DNA of 64,000 nucleotides. It comes from Yoonia maritima. GTDB taxonomy: Bacteria; Pseudomonadota; Alphaproteobacteria; Rhodobacterales; Rhodobacteraceae. This document shows positions 1 through 8,683 of the stretch, piece by piece. The stretch spans positions 310,001 to 374,000 of the forward strand of contig NZ_PVTP01000002.1 in the NCBI RefSeq assembly GCF_003003285.1, written 5' to 3'. The notes below the pieces were generated by a model that was given only the letters and a program-made list of their open reading frames with translations, did no database searches and was not told the origin of the DNA. Within the stretch, counting starts at the first letter, position 1. Every line of letters begins with the position of its first letter. Both the position numbers and the translations under genes were made by a program.

Positions 1-504
1 TAGTTCACCCACCAGCGCATCCGCACGATCAGTAAGCCCAACCAATGACAATTCTTCGATCACCCGCTTGTTGCGGGCAGCCTTATCCATTCCAGCCAGT
101 TCAAGTCCGAGCCCAACATTGTCGCGCACGGTGCGCCACGGCAGCAGGCCAAACTGTTGAAACACCATCGCAACGTCGTGCAGTCGCAATTCGCGTAGCG
201 TCTTTTTGTCGGCGTTTGTGACGGATGTAATGCCTTGCGACGTCTTGATCCGAACATCGCCGCGCACGACGGGGTTCAGCCCGTTGACCGACCGTAGCAA
301 TGTCGATTTGCCAGACCCGGACAGGCCCATCAGTACAAGGATCTCACCTTCTTCAACGTTCAGCGAACAGTTATGCACGCCAAGGATTTGGTCGGTGGCT
401 GCGCGAATGTCTTCGCGTTCCTGACCTTCGTCCATCAATGGTAGGGCTGACAGCGGTTTGTTCCCGAATACGATCGAGACGTTATCAAATTCTACAGCAC
501 TCAT
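1..504 (-). CDS. choV: Choline ABC transporter ATP-binding protein ChoV (3' part outside window)
   Basis: This gene encodes the ATPase of an osmoprotectant-type importer that powers choline uptake on the cytoplasmic face of the inner membrane. The visible N-terminal 168 residues contain a Walker A loop (GLSGSGKST, near residue 57) and a Q-loop region reading VFQQFGLLPW, as in the ProV/ChoV/OpuA branch. The frame stays open to the window edge, so the signature motif, Walker B and any CBS domains cannot be seen. The start ATG overlaps the choW stop in an ATGA, which indicates translational coupling. The substrate is inferred from choX and the bet genes alongside; a glycine betaine or proline-betaine preference is possible but less likely. 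Confidence 0.9.
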   Translation of the reverse strand, partial: MSAVEFDNVSIVFGNKPLSALPLMDEGQEREDIRAATDQILGVHNCSLNVEEGEILVLMGLSGSGKSTLLRSVNGLNPVVRGDVRIKTSQGITSVTNADKKTLRELRLHDVAMVFQQFGLLPWRTVRDNVGLGLELAGMDKAARNKRVIEELSLVGLTDRADALVGEL

Positions 505-1337
505 TTTGTGTTCACCCGCAGCATCCGGTCCAGCATGATTGCAACGGCCACGATGACAAATCCAGATTCAAATCCTAGGCCGGGGTCGTTACGCCCCAAG
601 GCCTGCACGACAGGCTTACCCAACCCATTCGCGCCGACATAAGCCGAGATCACGACCATCGACAGTGACAGCATGATGACTTGGTTCAGACCGGCCATTA
701 TTTGCGGGAATGCATAGGGCAGTTCGACTTTCCATAGGCGCTGCGAGGCTGTTGCACCGAAAGATTCAGCGGCCTCTAGCAGCGGGGTAGGGGTATTGGA
801 GACGCCCAGATATGTAAGCCGAATTGGTGCGGGCAGCACGAAGATCACAGTCGCGAATAGTCCCGGCACCATACCAAGCCCGAAAAACACGATTGCTGGG
901 ATCAAGTAGACGAAGGCAGGTAGCGTCTGCATCAAGTCCAAAATCGGGCTAAATGTTTGGTACAGCTTTGGGCGGTGCGCAAAGAAGATACCTAGCGGCA
1001 CGCCGAGCCCCATGCAAACCACACACGACGATAGTACCAGCGCAAGGCTGTCAGTCGTTTCTTCCCAGTATCCTTGGTTCACAACGAAAAGTAGGCACAG
1101 CAGCACCAGCACGCATACTTTCCAAGAGCGCTGCAAAACCCAAGTCAGGGCAATGAACAGGGCAATGATTAAGAACATCGGCGGCGTTTGCAGGCACCAG
1201 ACGATCCCGTCGATCATCCAATCTAGCCCGTCGCTTAGCGTGTCAAAAAATGCGCGCCCATAGGTCTTGAGCCAATCCACGGCGGTCTCGGCCCAGTCTC
1301 CGACTGGTATTTTATGTTCTGTTAGCCAGTCCATCAT
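501..1337 (-). CDS. choW: Choline ABC transporter permease ChoW
   Basis: This is the membrane-spanning subunit of the choline importer. The 278 residues give five or six hydrophobic segments, and the central permease loop carries an EAAESFGATASQRLWKVELP stretch, the EAA motif that contacts the ATPase. Length fits the ProW/ChoW family. It lies between choX and choV on the same strand: a hairpin separates it from choX, and its TGA overlaps the choV ATG. Two adjacent ATG codons (1337 and 1334) are possible starts behind an AAGGG ribosome site. Choline specificity is inferred from context, since the permease alone cannot separate choline from other betaines. Confidence 0.93.
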   Translation of the reverse strand: MMDWLTEHKIPVGDWAETAVDWLKTYGRAFFDTLSDGLDWMIDGIVWCLQTPPMFLIIALFIALTWVLQRSWKVCVLVLLCLLFVVNQGYWEETTDSLALVLSSCVVCMGLGVPLGIFFAHRPKLYQTFSPILDLMQTLPAFVYLIPAIVFFGLGMVPGLFATVIFVLPAPIRLTYLGVSNTPTPLLEAAESFGATASQRLWKVELPYAFPQIMAGLNQVIMLSLSMVVISAYVGANGLGKPVVQALGRNDPGLGFESGFVIVAVAIMLDRMLRVNTK

Positions 1338-1360
1338 CGTCCCTTTAGTCGTAATGAAAA

Positions 1361-1382
1361 GGGGACCGCGTCATGCGGCCCC
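1361..1382 (-). terminator. Hairpin between choX and choW, possible attenuator
   Basis: An inverted repeat GGGG(A)CCGC / GCGGCCCC with a five-base loop lies between the choX stop and the choW start. In the direction of transcription it is followed by TTTT. It could act as a partial terminator or 3'-end stabiliser giving more binding protein than permease. The U-tract is short, so full termination is unlikely. Confidence 0.5.
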
Positions 1383-1394
1383 CCAATCTGTTTT

Positions 1395-2318
1395 TTATTC
1401 AGCCAGTGCAGCTGTCACAGCAGCAACCGCGTCGCCACCGTCTTTGGTTGTTACGCCGTCCAACCATGGTGTCCATGTATCGGCGTTGCCAGCCAGCCAT
1501 GCTTTGGCTGCGTCTTCTGGATCAACGTTGTCGTTCAGGATCGCACCCATGATTTCGTTTTCCATAGCGAGTGTGAAAACGAGGTTCTCCAGCAGCTTAC
1601 CAGTGTTCGTACATTCAGCGACATAGCCAGCACGTGTGTTGGTCGCAACGATCGCACCACCAAGGTCCGGGCCAAAGTAGTCATCGCCACCGGGCAGGTA
1701 AGTCATTTCGTAGTTGGCATTCATTGGGTGTGGTTCCCAGCCCAAGAATACAACAGGCTCGTCACGGTCGTTTGCGCGCTCAACCTGTGCCAGCATGCCT
1801 TGCTCAGAGCTTTCGACAACTTCGAAACCGTCTAGGCCGAATGCATCAGCGTCGATCATGTCCATGATCAGGCGGTTGCCGTCGTTACCTGCTTCGATGC
1901 CGTAGATGTTGCCGTCCAGCGCGTCTTTGGCTTGGGCGATAGATGCGAAGTCAGTGATTCCTGCAGCAGCACCAGCAGCGTTTGTCGCCAGCGTGTATTT
2001 CGCGCCTTCAAGGTTTGTGCGGACGGTGTCGACTGTACCAGCTTCGCGGTATGTCGCGATGTCGCCTTCCATTGTCGGCATCCAGTTGCCCAAGAACACA
2101 TCGATGTCGCCTTCGGCCATTGATGCGTAAGTGACAGGTACAGACAGGATGTCCGTTGTTGTCTCATAGCCCAGTGCCTCAAGCACAATAGACGTCGCCG
2201 CAGTTGTCGCAGTGATGTCTGTCCAACCTACGTCGGAAAAGCGCACTGTGTCGCAGTCTGCCAGTGCAGGTGCCGCAGCGCAGATCGCCAGTACGGACAA
2301 AGTTGATTTGAGTTTCAT
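1395..2318 (-). CDS. choX: Periplasmic choline-binding protein ChoX
   Basis: This is the substrate-binding protein that delivers choline to ChoWV in the periplasm. A Sec signal peptide (MKLKSTLSVLAICAAAPALA) starts at the ATG at 2318, preceded by GGGAGC; an upstream in-frame start would put polar residues before the signal and is rejected. The mature protein has the OpuAC fold. Tryptophans in GWTD, GNWMP and GWEPHPMN correspond to positions that form the aromatic cage around the trimethylammonium group in known ChoX proteins. The two cysteines (near ADCDT and AECTN) could form the family disulfide. It is first in the leftward operon, diverging from betI across a palindromic operator. Confidence 0.94.
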   Translation of the reverse strand: MKLKSTLSVLAICAAAPALADCDTVRFSDVGWTDITATTAATSIVLEALGYETTTDILSVPVTYASMAEGDIDVFLGNWMPTMEGDIATYREAGTVDTVRTNLEGAKYTLATNAAGAAAGITDFASIAQAKDALDGNIYGIEAGNDGNRLIMDMIDADAFGLDGFEVVESSEQGMLAQVERANDRDEPVVFLGWEPHPMNANYEMTYLPGGDDYFGPDLGGAIVATNTRAGYVAECTNTGKLLENLVFTLAMENEIMGAILNDNVDPEDAAKAWLAGNADTWTPWLDGVTTKDGGDAVAAVTAALAE

Positions 2319-2350
2319 TTCATAGCTCCCAGTTTTGGATCTTTTTCTTG

Positions 2351-2364
2351 ATTGACGAGTCAAT
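2351..2364. promoter_or_regulatory. Palindromic operator between choX and betI (BetI-type)
   Basis: The sequence ATTGAC-GA-GTCAAT is a perfect 6-2-6 palindrome, flanked by TTG and AAA, in the 91-base divergent spacer. It resembles the ATTGA...TCAAT dyads reported for BetI repressors. One dimer bound here could block both promoters until choline is present. The assignment to BetI is inference from position and resemblance. Confidence 0.65.
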
Positions 2365-2409
2365 AAAGAACAATCTAGTCTGCTTTGGCAACCTCACAGT
2401 GAGAATTAG

Positions 2410-2991
2410 ATGCCAAAGCTTGGGATGGAACCTATCCGTCGCGCAGCGCTAGTGAAAGCGACGATTGACGAAATCGGTGCCGCAGGGACGCTGGACATAA
2501 CGGTTAGCCGTATTGCTAAGCGTGCCGGCATGTCATCTGCCTTGGCGCATCACTATTTTGGTGGCAAAGACCAAATTTTCTTGGCTGCGATGCGACATAC
2601 GCTGACAGTTTATGGTGCCGAAGTGCGCGGCGCATTAGCCATGGCAGACGATAATGTATCGCGATTACAGGCGATTATTCGCGCAGGCTTCACGAATTCG
2701 AATTTCCGTCGCGAAGTCATTGCCGCGTGGCTGAATTTTTACGTTTTGGCGCAGTCCAGCGCTGAAGCCCAACGTTTGCTGACAATTTATCAACGCCGCC
2801 TACATAGTAACCTTGTTTATGACCTGCGCCCGCTGATCGGTGATCGCGCAGATGCCGCGGCCGAGCGAATCGCTGGGCTGATTGATGGCCTCTACCTACG
2901 TCGGGGTCTTGACCAAAGCAGCGAGATGGGGATGGACGCTACAGAACATGTGCTTGCCCTGCTGCAGGCCGAATTAAAGGAACACGCATGA
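2410..2991 (+). CDS. betI: TetR-family choline-responsive repressor BetI
   Basis: BetI represses choline uptake and betaine synthesis genes and is relieved by choline. The N-terminal 60 residues form a TetR helix-turn-helix (TVSRIAKRAGMSSALAHHYF), followed by FGGKDQIFLAAMRHT, the start of the ligand-binding helical domain. The length of 193 residues is normal for BetI. It starts the rightward bet operon, and its TGA overlaps the betC ATG. The start ATG has only a weak upstream purine stretch (GTGAGAATTAG), which suggests low translation, as expected for a repressor. Autoregulation through the palindrome upstream is likely. Confidence 0.92.
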   Translation: MPKLGMEPIRRAALVKATIDEIGAAGTLDITVSRIAKRAGMSSALAHHYFGGKDQIFLAAMRHTLTVYGAEVRGALAMADDNVSRLQAIIRAGFTNSNFRREVIAAWLNFYVLAQSSAEAQRLLTIYQRRLHSNLVYDLRPLIGDRADAAAERIAGLIDGLYLRRGLDQSSEMGMDATEHVLALLQAELKEHA

Positions 2992-4496
2992 GCCAACCAA
3001 ATATCTTGATCATCATGGTCGACCAGTTGAACGGCACGCTGTTCGCTGATGGCCCTGCTGATTGGCTACATGCGCCAAACCTCAAAGCATTGGCCGCGCG
3101 TTCGACCCGTTTTAAAAACAGCTATACGGCGTCACCGTTGTGTGCGCCTGCGCGTGCTGCGTTTATGTCTGGCCAACTGCCCAGCCGAAACGGGGTCTAT
3201 GACAACGCTGCGGAATTTGCTTCTAGTATCCCGACCTATGCACACCACTTACGCCGGGCGGGATACCAAACCTGCCTATCGGGCAAGATGCATTTTGTCG
3301 GACCAGACCAAATGCACGGGTTCGAAGAGCGGCTTACCACCGACATCTACCCAGCTGATTTTGGCTGGACCCCTGATTACCGTAAACCCGGCGAACGGAT
3401 TGACTGGTGGTATCACAACATGGGGTCGGTCACCGGGGCAGGTGTCGCGGAAATTTCCAATCAGATGGAGTATGATGACGAGGTCGCATATCACGCGACC
3501 CGTAAAATCTATGATCTGTCGCGTGGGCATGACGCGCGCCCTTGGTGCCTGACCGTCAGCTTTACGCATCCACATGATCCCTATGTGACCCGCAAGAAAT
3601 ACTGGGACCTGTACAACGATTGCGAACATCTTGATCCGACAGTCGGTGAAATCGCTTACGACGATCTCGATCCGCATTCGAAGCGCCTGTATGATGCGAT
3701 GGATGCCAAGAATTTCGACATCACACCCGAACATGTCCGTCGGGCACGCCAGGCGTATTTCGCGAACATCAGCTATCTCGACGATAAGATTGGTGAAATC
3801 CTGCAAACGCTAAAGGATTCGCGGCAAGAGGCTACGATCATGTTCGTGTCCGACCATGGCGATATGCTGGGCGAACGCGGTATGTGGTTCAAGATGTCGT
3901 TCATTGATGGATCGGCGCGCGTGCCGCTGATGATCGCAAGCCCAGAGATGAAGCCGGGCCTGATCGAAACACCAGTGAGCAGCATCGACGTAACACCAAC
4001 GCTTTGTGATATCGCGGGCGTGGATATGTCCGAAGTCATGCCATGGACCAGCGGCGAAAGCCTTGTGCATCTGGGGCAGGGCGGTGAACGCGATACACCC
4101 GTGGCAATGGAGTACGCCGCAGAAGGTAGCTACGCGCCGCTTGTGTCCCTGCGCTATGGCAAATGGAAATATAACCGCTGCGCACTAGATGCGGATCAGT
4201 TGTTCGACATGGACGCCGACCCGCATGAACTTACCAACCTTGCCGAAGTCGCCGAACACCAAGGCACAGTCGCACAGCTTCGCGCAAAATCTGAGGCCCG
4301 ATGGGACCTTGCCAAATTCGACGCCGATGTGCGCCACTCACAAGCCTGCCGCTGGGTCGTCTATGAGGCCCTGCGCAATGGTAATTACTACCCATGGGAT
4401 TACCAGCCGCTGCAAAAAGCGTCTGAACGCTACATGCGCAATCACATGGACCTAAATGTTCTTGAGGAAGGCCAACGTTTTCCACGTGGCGAATAA
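2988..4496 (+). CDS. betC: Choline-sulfatase BetC
   Basis: BetC hydrolyses choline-O-sulfate to choline and sulfate in the cytoplasm, feeding the betaine pathway. The sulfatase signature CAPAR lies at residues 52-56; Cys52 is the residue normally converted to formylglycine by a maturation enzyme not seen in this window. The metal-binding sites are visible as IMVDQLNG at the N-terminus and SDHGDMLGERG near residue 287. The C-terminal part rich in WDYQPL and YMRNHMDL is typical of choline-sulfatases rather than general arylsulfatases. The 502-residue length fits. The gene order betI-betC-betB-betA matches that known from Sinorhizobium. Confidence 0.95.
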   Translation: MSQPNILIIMVDQLNGTLFADGPADWLHAPNLKALAARSTRFKNSYTASPLCAPARAAFMSGQLPSRNGVYDNAAEFASSIPTYAHHLRRAGYQTCLSGKMHFVGPDQMHGFEERLTTDIYPADFGWTPDYRKPGERIDWWYHNMGSVTGAGVAEISNQMEYDDEVAYHATRKIYDLSRGHDARPWCLTVSFTHPHDPYVTRKKYWDLYNDCEHLDPTVGEIAYDDLDPHSKRLYDAMDAKNFDITPEHVRRARQAYFANISYLDDKIGEILQTLKDSRQEATIMFVSDHGDMLGERGMWFKMSFIDGSARVPLMIASPEMKPGLIETPVSSIDVTPTLCDIAGVDMSEVMPWTSGESLVHLGQGGERDTPVAMEYAAEGSYAPLVSLRYGKWKYNRCALDADQLFDMDADPHELTNLAEVAEHQGTVAQLRAKSEARWDLAKFDADVRHSQACRWVVYEALRNGNYYPWDYQPLQKASERYMRNHMDLNVLEEGQRFPRGE

Positions 4497-4507
4497 CCCC
4501 CCCTCAT

Positions 4508-4535
4508 CTTGTTTCAAATACTCCCGCCGGAGGCA
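4508..4535 (+). repeat. Conserved element CAAATACTCCCGCCGGAGG carrying the betB ribosome site
   Basis: The spacer between betC and betB contains TTTCAAATACTCCCGCCGGAGGC. The GGAGG (4529-4533) is an ideal ribosome site eight bases before the betB ATG, and CTCC/GGAG can fold into a small hairpin that would mask it. A diverged copy lies at 63361-63387. I recall the same sequence, often on the other strand, near many gene ends in Rhodobacteraceae. Confidence 0.6.
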
Positions 4536-4541
4536 CCTGCC

Positions 4542-5993
4542 ATGACCACACAACCTACCGCTAGCCACTTTATCGATGGCCAATATGTCGAAGATACCGC
4601 AGGCGAGGTGATCGATGTGATTTACCCCGCGACGGGCAAATCTATCGCGACCCTACATGCCGCGACCCCGGCGATTGTTGAACAAGCATTGGCGTCAGCC
4701 AAACGCGCGCAAAAGGAATGGGCCAGCTGGACCGCGACCGACCGTGGTCGTGTGTTGCGCAAAGCTGCTGACATCATGCGCGAACGCAACCATGAACTTT
4801 CAGTGCTGGAAACCTATGACACGGGTAAACCGTATCAGGAAACATCCGTTGCAGATGCGACATCCGGTGCCGAAGCGTTGGAATATTTCGGCGGGTTGGC
4901 CGCTAGCATCACGGGCGAACACATCCAATTAGGCGAAGATTTCGTCTATACCCGCCGCGAGCCGTTGGGCGTTTGTGTCGGGATCGGCGCATGGAACTAC
5001 CCCACGCAGATCGCATGTTGGAAAGCCGCACCTGCATTGGCTTGTGGCAACGCGATGGTGTTCAAGCCGTCTGAAATGACACCGCTTTGCGCGCTGAAAG
5101 TCGCGGAAATTTTGGTCGAGGCAGGCGCCCCCGCTGGCGTTTATAACGTGATCCAAGGCTACGGTGCAGTCGGCGCATCGCTGATCAGTGACCCGCGCGT
5201 TGATAAAGTATCTCTGACTGGTTCAGTGCCAACAGGCCGCAAGGTCTATGCCGCTGCTGCCGAAGGTATGCGCCATGTAACCATGGAATTGGGTGGTAAA
5301 TCGCCATTGGTTATCTTTGACGATGCCGATCTGGAAAATGCCGTTTCTGGCGCAATCCTTGGTAACTTCTATTCCACAGGTCAGGTCTGTTCGAACGGTA
5401 CACGTGTGTTCGTGCAAAAGGGCATCAAGGATGCGTTTTTGAAACGTATGACCGAACGGCTTGCGGGTATCAAAATGGGTGATCCGCAAGACCCCGATGT
5501 GAACTTTGGCCCGATGGTGTCGGAACGTCAGCGCGATATCGTTGAAGGCTTCATTGCCAAAGGCAATGAGGAAGGTGCGACGCTTGTGACAGGTGGCAAA
5601 CGTGTGGATGGCGAAGGTTTCTACCTAGAAGCCACGGTATTTGCAGACGTCACTGACGGCATGACCATCGCTCGCGATGAAATCTTTGGGCCGGTGATGT
5701 CCGTGCTTGATTTCGACACCGAAGAAGAAGTTCTAGAGCGCGCCAATGCGACCGAATTTGGTCTGGCCGCTGGTGTGTTCACCGCCGATCTAACCCGTGC
5801 GCATCGTATGGCCGCCGGTTTTGAGGCAGGCACATGCTACATCAACACCTATAACCTTGCACCGGTTGAGGCTCCATTTGGTGGGTCGAAAATGTCAGGT
5901 GTCGGGCGTGAAAACTCCAAAGCCGCGATCGAACATTATAGCCAGATCAAAGGCGTGTACGTGGCGATGGGCGAAGTCGAGGCACCGTTCTGA
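4542..5993 (+). CDS. betB: Betaine-aldehyde dehydrogenase BetB
   Basis: BetB oxidises betaine aldehyde to glycine betaine with NAD(P)+, the second step after choline oxidation. The 483-residue protein has the aldehyde-dehydrogenase hallmarks: IGAWNYP and the nucleotide-binding [11 protein letters not shown], the general-base motif MELGGKSP (near residue 250) and the catalytic cysteine in [12 protein letters not shown] (near residue 284). VCSNGTR is typical of the BetB subfamily. I chose the ATG at 4542 because of the ideal GGAGG in front of it; an upstream in-frame ATG at 4509 has no ribosome site. Its TGA shares one base with the betA ATG, so the two are coupled. Confidence 0.95.
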   Translation: MTTQPTASHFIDGQYVEDTAGEVIDVIYPATGKSIATLHAATPAIVEQALASAKRAQKEWASWTATDRGRVLRKAADIMRERNHELSVLETYDTGKPYQETSVADATSGAEALEYFGGLAASITGEHIQLGEDFVYTRREPLGVCVGIGAWNYPTQIACWKAAPALACGNAMVFKPSEMTPLCALKVAEILVEAGAPAGVYNVIQGYGAVGASLISDPRVDKVSLTGSVPTGRKVYAAAAEGMRHVTMELGGKSPLVIFDDADLENAVSGAILGNFYSTGQVCSNGTRVFVQKGIKDAFLKRMTERLAGIKMGDPQDPDVNFGPMVSERQRDIVEGFIAKGNEEGATLVTGGKRVDGEGFYLEATVFADVTDGMTIARDEIFGPVMSVLDFDTEEEVLERANATEFGLAAGVFTADLTRAHRMAAGFEAGTCYINTYNLAPVEAPFGGSKMSGVGRENSKAAIEHYSQIKGVYVAMGEVEAPF

Positions 5994-7651
5994 TGCAAGC
6001 AGATTATGTAATTGTTGGGGCCGGTTCGGCCGGTTGTGCCATGGCGTATCGTCTGGCTGAGGCAGGTAAGCAGGTGCTTATCATCGAACACGGTGGTTCA
6101 GACCGTGGTCCGTTCATTCAGATGCCAGCAGCGCTGTCATATCCGATGAACATGAAGATGTATGATTGGGGCCTGAAAACAGAGCCCGAGCCGCATCTGG
6201 GTGGTCGGTCGTTGGTCACACCGCGTGGCAAAGTCATCGGGGGATCCTCTTCGATCAATGGGATGATCTATGTGCGCGGTCACGCACGTGATTTTGATCA
6301 TTGGGCCGAAAGCGGTGCGCAGGGTTGGTCCTACGCCGATGTGTTGCCCTATTTTAAACGGATGGAGCACTGGCACGATGGTGGTCACGGCGGTGATCCT
6401 GCATGGCGCGGCAACGATGGCCCGCTTCATGTCACACGTGGACCGCGTAAAAACCCCCTGACCCGCGCGTTTGTAAAAGCGGGTGAAGAGGCGGGTTACC
6501 CTGTCACAGGTGACTACAACGGTCAGCAGCAAGAGGGCTTTGGCCCCTTTGATGCGACGATTTACAAAGGGTACCGGTGGTCGGCTGCGAATGCATATCT
6601 ACGGCCTGCGTTGAAACGCGCCAACTGCAACATCACCCGTGCCTTTGCGCGTCGTATCGTGATCGAAAATGGCAAGGCTGTTGGCGTCGAAGTCAGCCGT
6701 GGCAATAAGGTCGAAGTGATCAAAGCCAACGTCGAAGTCATCGTCGCGGCGTCTTCGTTGAACTCGCCCAAATTGCTGATGTTGTCTGGTATCGGTCCAG
6801 CGGATCATCTGGCTGAACATGGTATCGAAGTCGTCGCAGACCGTCCCGGCGTCGGGCAAAACCTGCAAGACCACTTGGAACTTTACATTCAACAAGCAGC
6901 GACCAAACCTGTCACGCTGTTTTCCTATTGGAACCTGCGCGGCAAGGCCAAGATCGGGCTGGAATGGTTGCTTTGGAAAACCGGTCTGGGGTCTTCGAAC
7001 CAGTTCGAAAGTGCGGGATTTATTCGCTCTGACAAGGGTGTTGACTACCCTGATATCCAATTCCATTTCTTGCCGATTGCGGTCAGTTACGATGGCAAGG
7101 TCGCACCGGAAGGGCATGGATTCCAAGCACACGTCGGCCCGATGCGATCGAAATCGCGTGGGCAGGTTACGTTGCGCTCGAGTGATCCGAACGACAATCC
7201 GAAGATTGAGTTCAACTATATGTCCGACCCTTCCGATTGGGAAGATTTCCGCAAATGTATCCGCCTGACCCGCGAAATCTTTGGGCAAGCGGCGTTTGAC
7301 GAATATCGTGGTCATGAGATCCAACCGGGTGAAGCCGCGCAGTCTGACGAAGAGTTGGATAACTTTATCCGCGAACATGCCGAAAGTGCTTATCACCCGT
7401 GTGGCACCTGCAAGATGGGCGCGGTTGATGACCCAATGGCTGTTGTTGATCCAGAGGCTCGCGTGATCGGGGTTGAAGGTCTGCGGCTTGCTGATAGCTC
7501 TATCTTCCCGCGTATTACCAACGGGAACCTGAACGCGCCGTCGATCATGGTCGGAGAAAAAGTGTCTGATCACATTCTGCAGCGTAACCCGTTGCCAGCT
7601 GTGAACGATGAGCCTTGGATCAACCCAAACTGGGAAACATCACAGCGTTAA
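5993..7651 (+). CDS. betA: Choline dehydrogenase BetA
   Basis: BetA is the FAD-dependent GMC oxidoreductase that oxidises choline to betaine aldehyde at the inner membrane. The N-terminal [13 protein letters not shown] is the FAD dinucleotide-binding loop. [19 protein letters not shown] is the GMC signature, and [11 protein letters not shown] near residue 468 contains the active-site histidine. Length (552) is normal. It is the last gene of betICBA and is followed by a hairpin terminator. Together with BetC and BetB it completes conversion of choline sulfate to glycine betaine. Further betaine demethylation genes are not in this window. Confidence 0.96.
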   Translation: MQADYVIVGAGSAGCAMAYRLAEAGKQVLIIEHGGSDRGPFIQMPAALSYPMNMKMYDWGLKTEPEPHLGGRSLVTPRGKVIGGSSSINGMIYVRGHARDFDHWAESGAQGWSYADVLPYFKRMEHWHDGGHGGDPAWRGNDGPLHVTRGPRKNPLTRAFVKAGEEAGYPVTGDYNGQQQEGFGPFDATIYKGYRWSAANAYLRPALKRANCNITRAFARRIVIENGKAVGVEVSRGNKVEVIKANVEVIVAASSLNSPKLLMLSGIGPADHLAEHGIEVVADRPGVGQNLQDHLELYIQQAATKPVTLFSYWNLRGKAKIGLEWLLWKTGLGSSNQFESAGFIRSDKGVDYPDIQFHFLPIAVSYDGKVAPEGHGFQAHVGPMRSKSRGQVTLRSSDPNDNPKIEFNYMSDPSDWEDFRKCIRLTREIFGQAAFDEYRGHEIQPGEAAQSDEELDNFIREHAESAYHPCGTCKMGAVDDPMAVVDPEARVIGVEGLRLADSSIFPRITNGNLNAPSIMVGEKVSDHILQRNPLPAVNDEPWINPNWETSQR

Positions 7652-7657
7652 CCTTTA

Positions 7658-7690
7658 TTAACATCGCCCCTTGAACGGGGGCGGTGTTAA
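7658..7690 (+). terminator. Intrinsic-type hairpin after betA
   Basis: TTAACATCGCCCC and GGGGCGGTGTTAA form a 13-base-pair stem (one G-U) with a seven-base loop, starting seven bases after the betA stop. No T-tract follows, so termination may be partial or Rho-assisted. The right arm overlaps a CtrA-like box. Confidence 0.7.
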
Positions 7691-7702
7691 CAACTAGTTA
7701 AC
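7687..7702 (+). promoter_or_regulatory. CtrA-like box TTAA-N7-TTAAC before the nuclease gene
   Basis: TTAA-CAACTAG-TTAAC matches the TTAA-N7-TTAA consensus of the alphaproteobacterial response regulator CtrA. It ends only four bases before the nuclease ATG, unusually close for an activator site. It may act as a repressor site or be coincidental, since it partly belongs to the adjoining hairpin. Confidence 0.35.
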
Positions 7703-7706
7703 CGGC

Positions 7707-8354
7707 ATGTTCCGGTTTTGGTCTTTTTTGATTTTTACACTGATTGCGTCGCCTGCATTGGCTGCGCCCAACGGTGTTATCCACGTGATCGACGCGGATA
7801 CGTTGGACGTTGGCGGTGTTCGGGTGCGTTTGCATGGCATTGATGCGCCTGAGATGGGGCAGCCGTGTTCGGCGAATGGTGACGAATGGGATTGCGGTGC
7901 TTGGGCGCGCAATGCAGTCTTGGTGCAATACGAAGGCCGCGAGGCGCGATGCACTAAGGTTGATACTGATCGATATGGGCGCATCGTTGCACGTTGCACT
8001 GTCGATGGTGCGGACATGGGCGCAGCGATTGTGAATGCTGGATATGCTTGGGCCTATCGGCAATATTCAGGCGATTATGATCTCGATGAAAAGGCCGCGG
8101 CAATTATGGGCCGGGGGCTTTGGGGTTTTCAGGTGCAGGCACCTGCCGAGTATCGGTCGGAACAGGTCGCAGAACGCAATGCTCCGACGACCGATTGCGT
8201 GATCAAGGGTAATATATCGGACAGCGGCAAAATCTATCATGTTCCGGGAAATCAAAACTATGATCGCACCGGGATAAACGCCTCAACCGGCGAGCGCTGG
8301 TTTTGTACCGTAACCGAGGCTGAAGCAGCAGGATGGCGCCCCGCACGTCGTTGA
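7707..8354 (+). CDS. Secreted thermonuclease-family (SNase-like) protein
   Basis: This is a predicted exported staphylococcal-nuclease-fold enzyme that would cleave DNA or RNA outside the cytoplasm. Residues 1-19 are a signal peptide (FLIFTLIASPALA). The SNase domain follows (about 20-145) and contains VIDADTLDVGGVRVRLHGIDAPE, holding the calcium-binding Asp and the first catalytic Arg, and TDRYGRIVARC with a second catalytic Arg. The C-terminal part (DCVIKGNIS, IYHVPGNQNYDRTGIN, WFCTVTEAEAAGWRPAR) is a cysteine-containing module often attached to these nucleases. There is no clear ribosome site before the ATG, but the signal peptide supports the start. It stands alone after the bet terminator. 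Confidence 0.85.
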   Translation: MFRFWSFLIFTLIASPALAAPNGVIHVIDADTLDVGGVRVRLHGIDAPEMGQPCSANGDEWDCGAWARNAVLVQYEGREARCTKVDTDRYGRIVARCTVDGADMGAAIVNAGYAWAYRQYSGDYDLDEKAAAIMGRGLWGFQVQAPAEYRSEQVAERNAPTTDCVIKGNISDSGKIYHVPGNQNYDRTGINASTGERWFCTVTEAEAAGWRPARR

Positions 8355-8359
8355 ATTTG

Positions 8360-8373
8360 TTGATCCGGATCAA
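8360..8373 (+). promoter_or_regulatory. FNR/FnrL-type box TTGAT-CCGG-ATCAA
   Basis: A perfect TTGAT-N4-ATCAA dyad, identical to the Fnr/FnrL consensus, lies 60 bases before the DUF465 start. Its centre would sit at about -41.5 of a transcript starting near 8408, the usual position for FNR activation. The arrangement suggests induction at low oxygen. Confidence 0.65.
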
Positions 8374-8432
8374 TGTGAGATCATACGGGCCGTTTTATGA
8401 TGACCTCAATTGGACATCAGAAGGATAGAACC

Positions 8433-8675
8433 ATGTCTCACACACCTCATGAACTGCTAGAGGAATTCCCAAATCAAGTTGAAGCGATGCAGCAGCTAAA
8501 AGCATCTGATGCGCATTTCGCGAAGCTGTATGATGAATACCACGCGCTCAACCGTGCGGTACATCGCGCCGAAACCGACGTAGAACCGACAGACGATCTG
8601 AACATGGCGCAGATGCGCAAAGAACGGTTGGCCCTGAAAGACCAAATCGCGAATTTGCTAGCAAACGCGGCCTAA
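8433..8675 (+). CDS. DUF465 (YdcH-like) small cytoplasmic protein
   Basis: This 80-residue protein is mostly helical. It begins SHTPHELLEEFP and contains LKASDAHFAKLYDEYHALNRAVHRAE, the core of the DUF465/YdcH family, followed by a helix ending MRKERLALKDQIANLL. The ATG at 8433 is preceded by AAGGA. No enzymatic role is known to me for the family. A perfect FNR-type box in the promoter suggests use under oxygen limitation. The end faces coxG with eight bases between, where GCCTAA/TTAGGC forms a short stem. Confidence 0.85.
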   Translation: MSHTPHELLEEFPNQVEAMQQLKASDAHFAKLYDEYHALNRAVHRAETDVEPTDDLNMAQMRKERLALKDQIANLLANAA

Positions 8676-8683
8676 TTCACATC

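Noticed and set aside
6599-7573. A 324-codon open frame antisense to betA
   Set aside because: It is a codon-bias shadow of betA, which has all GMC motifs; there is no ribosome site or recognisable domain.
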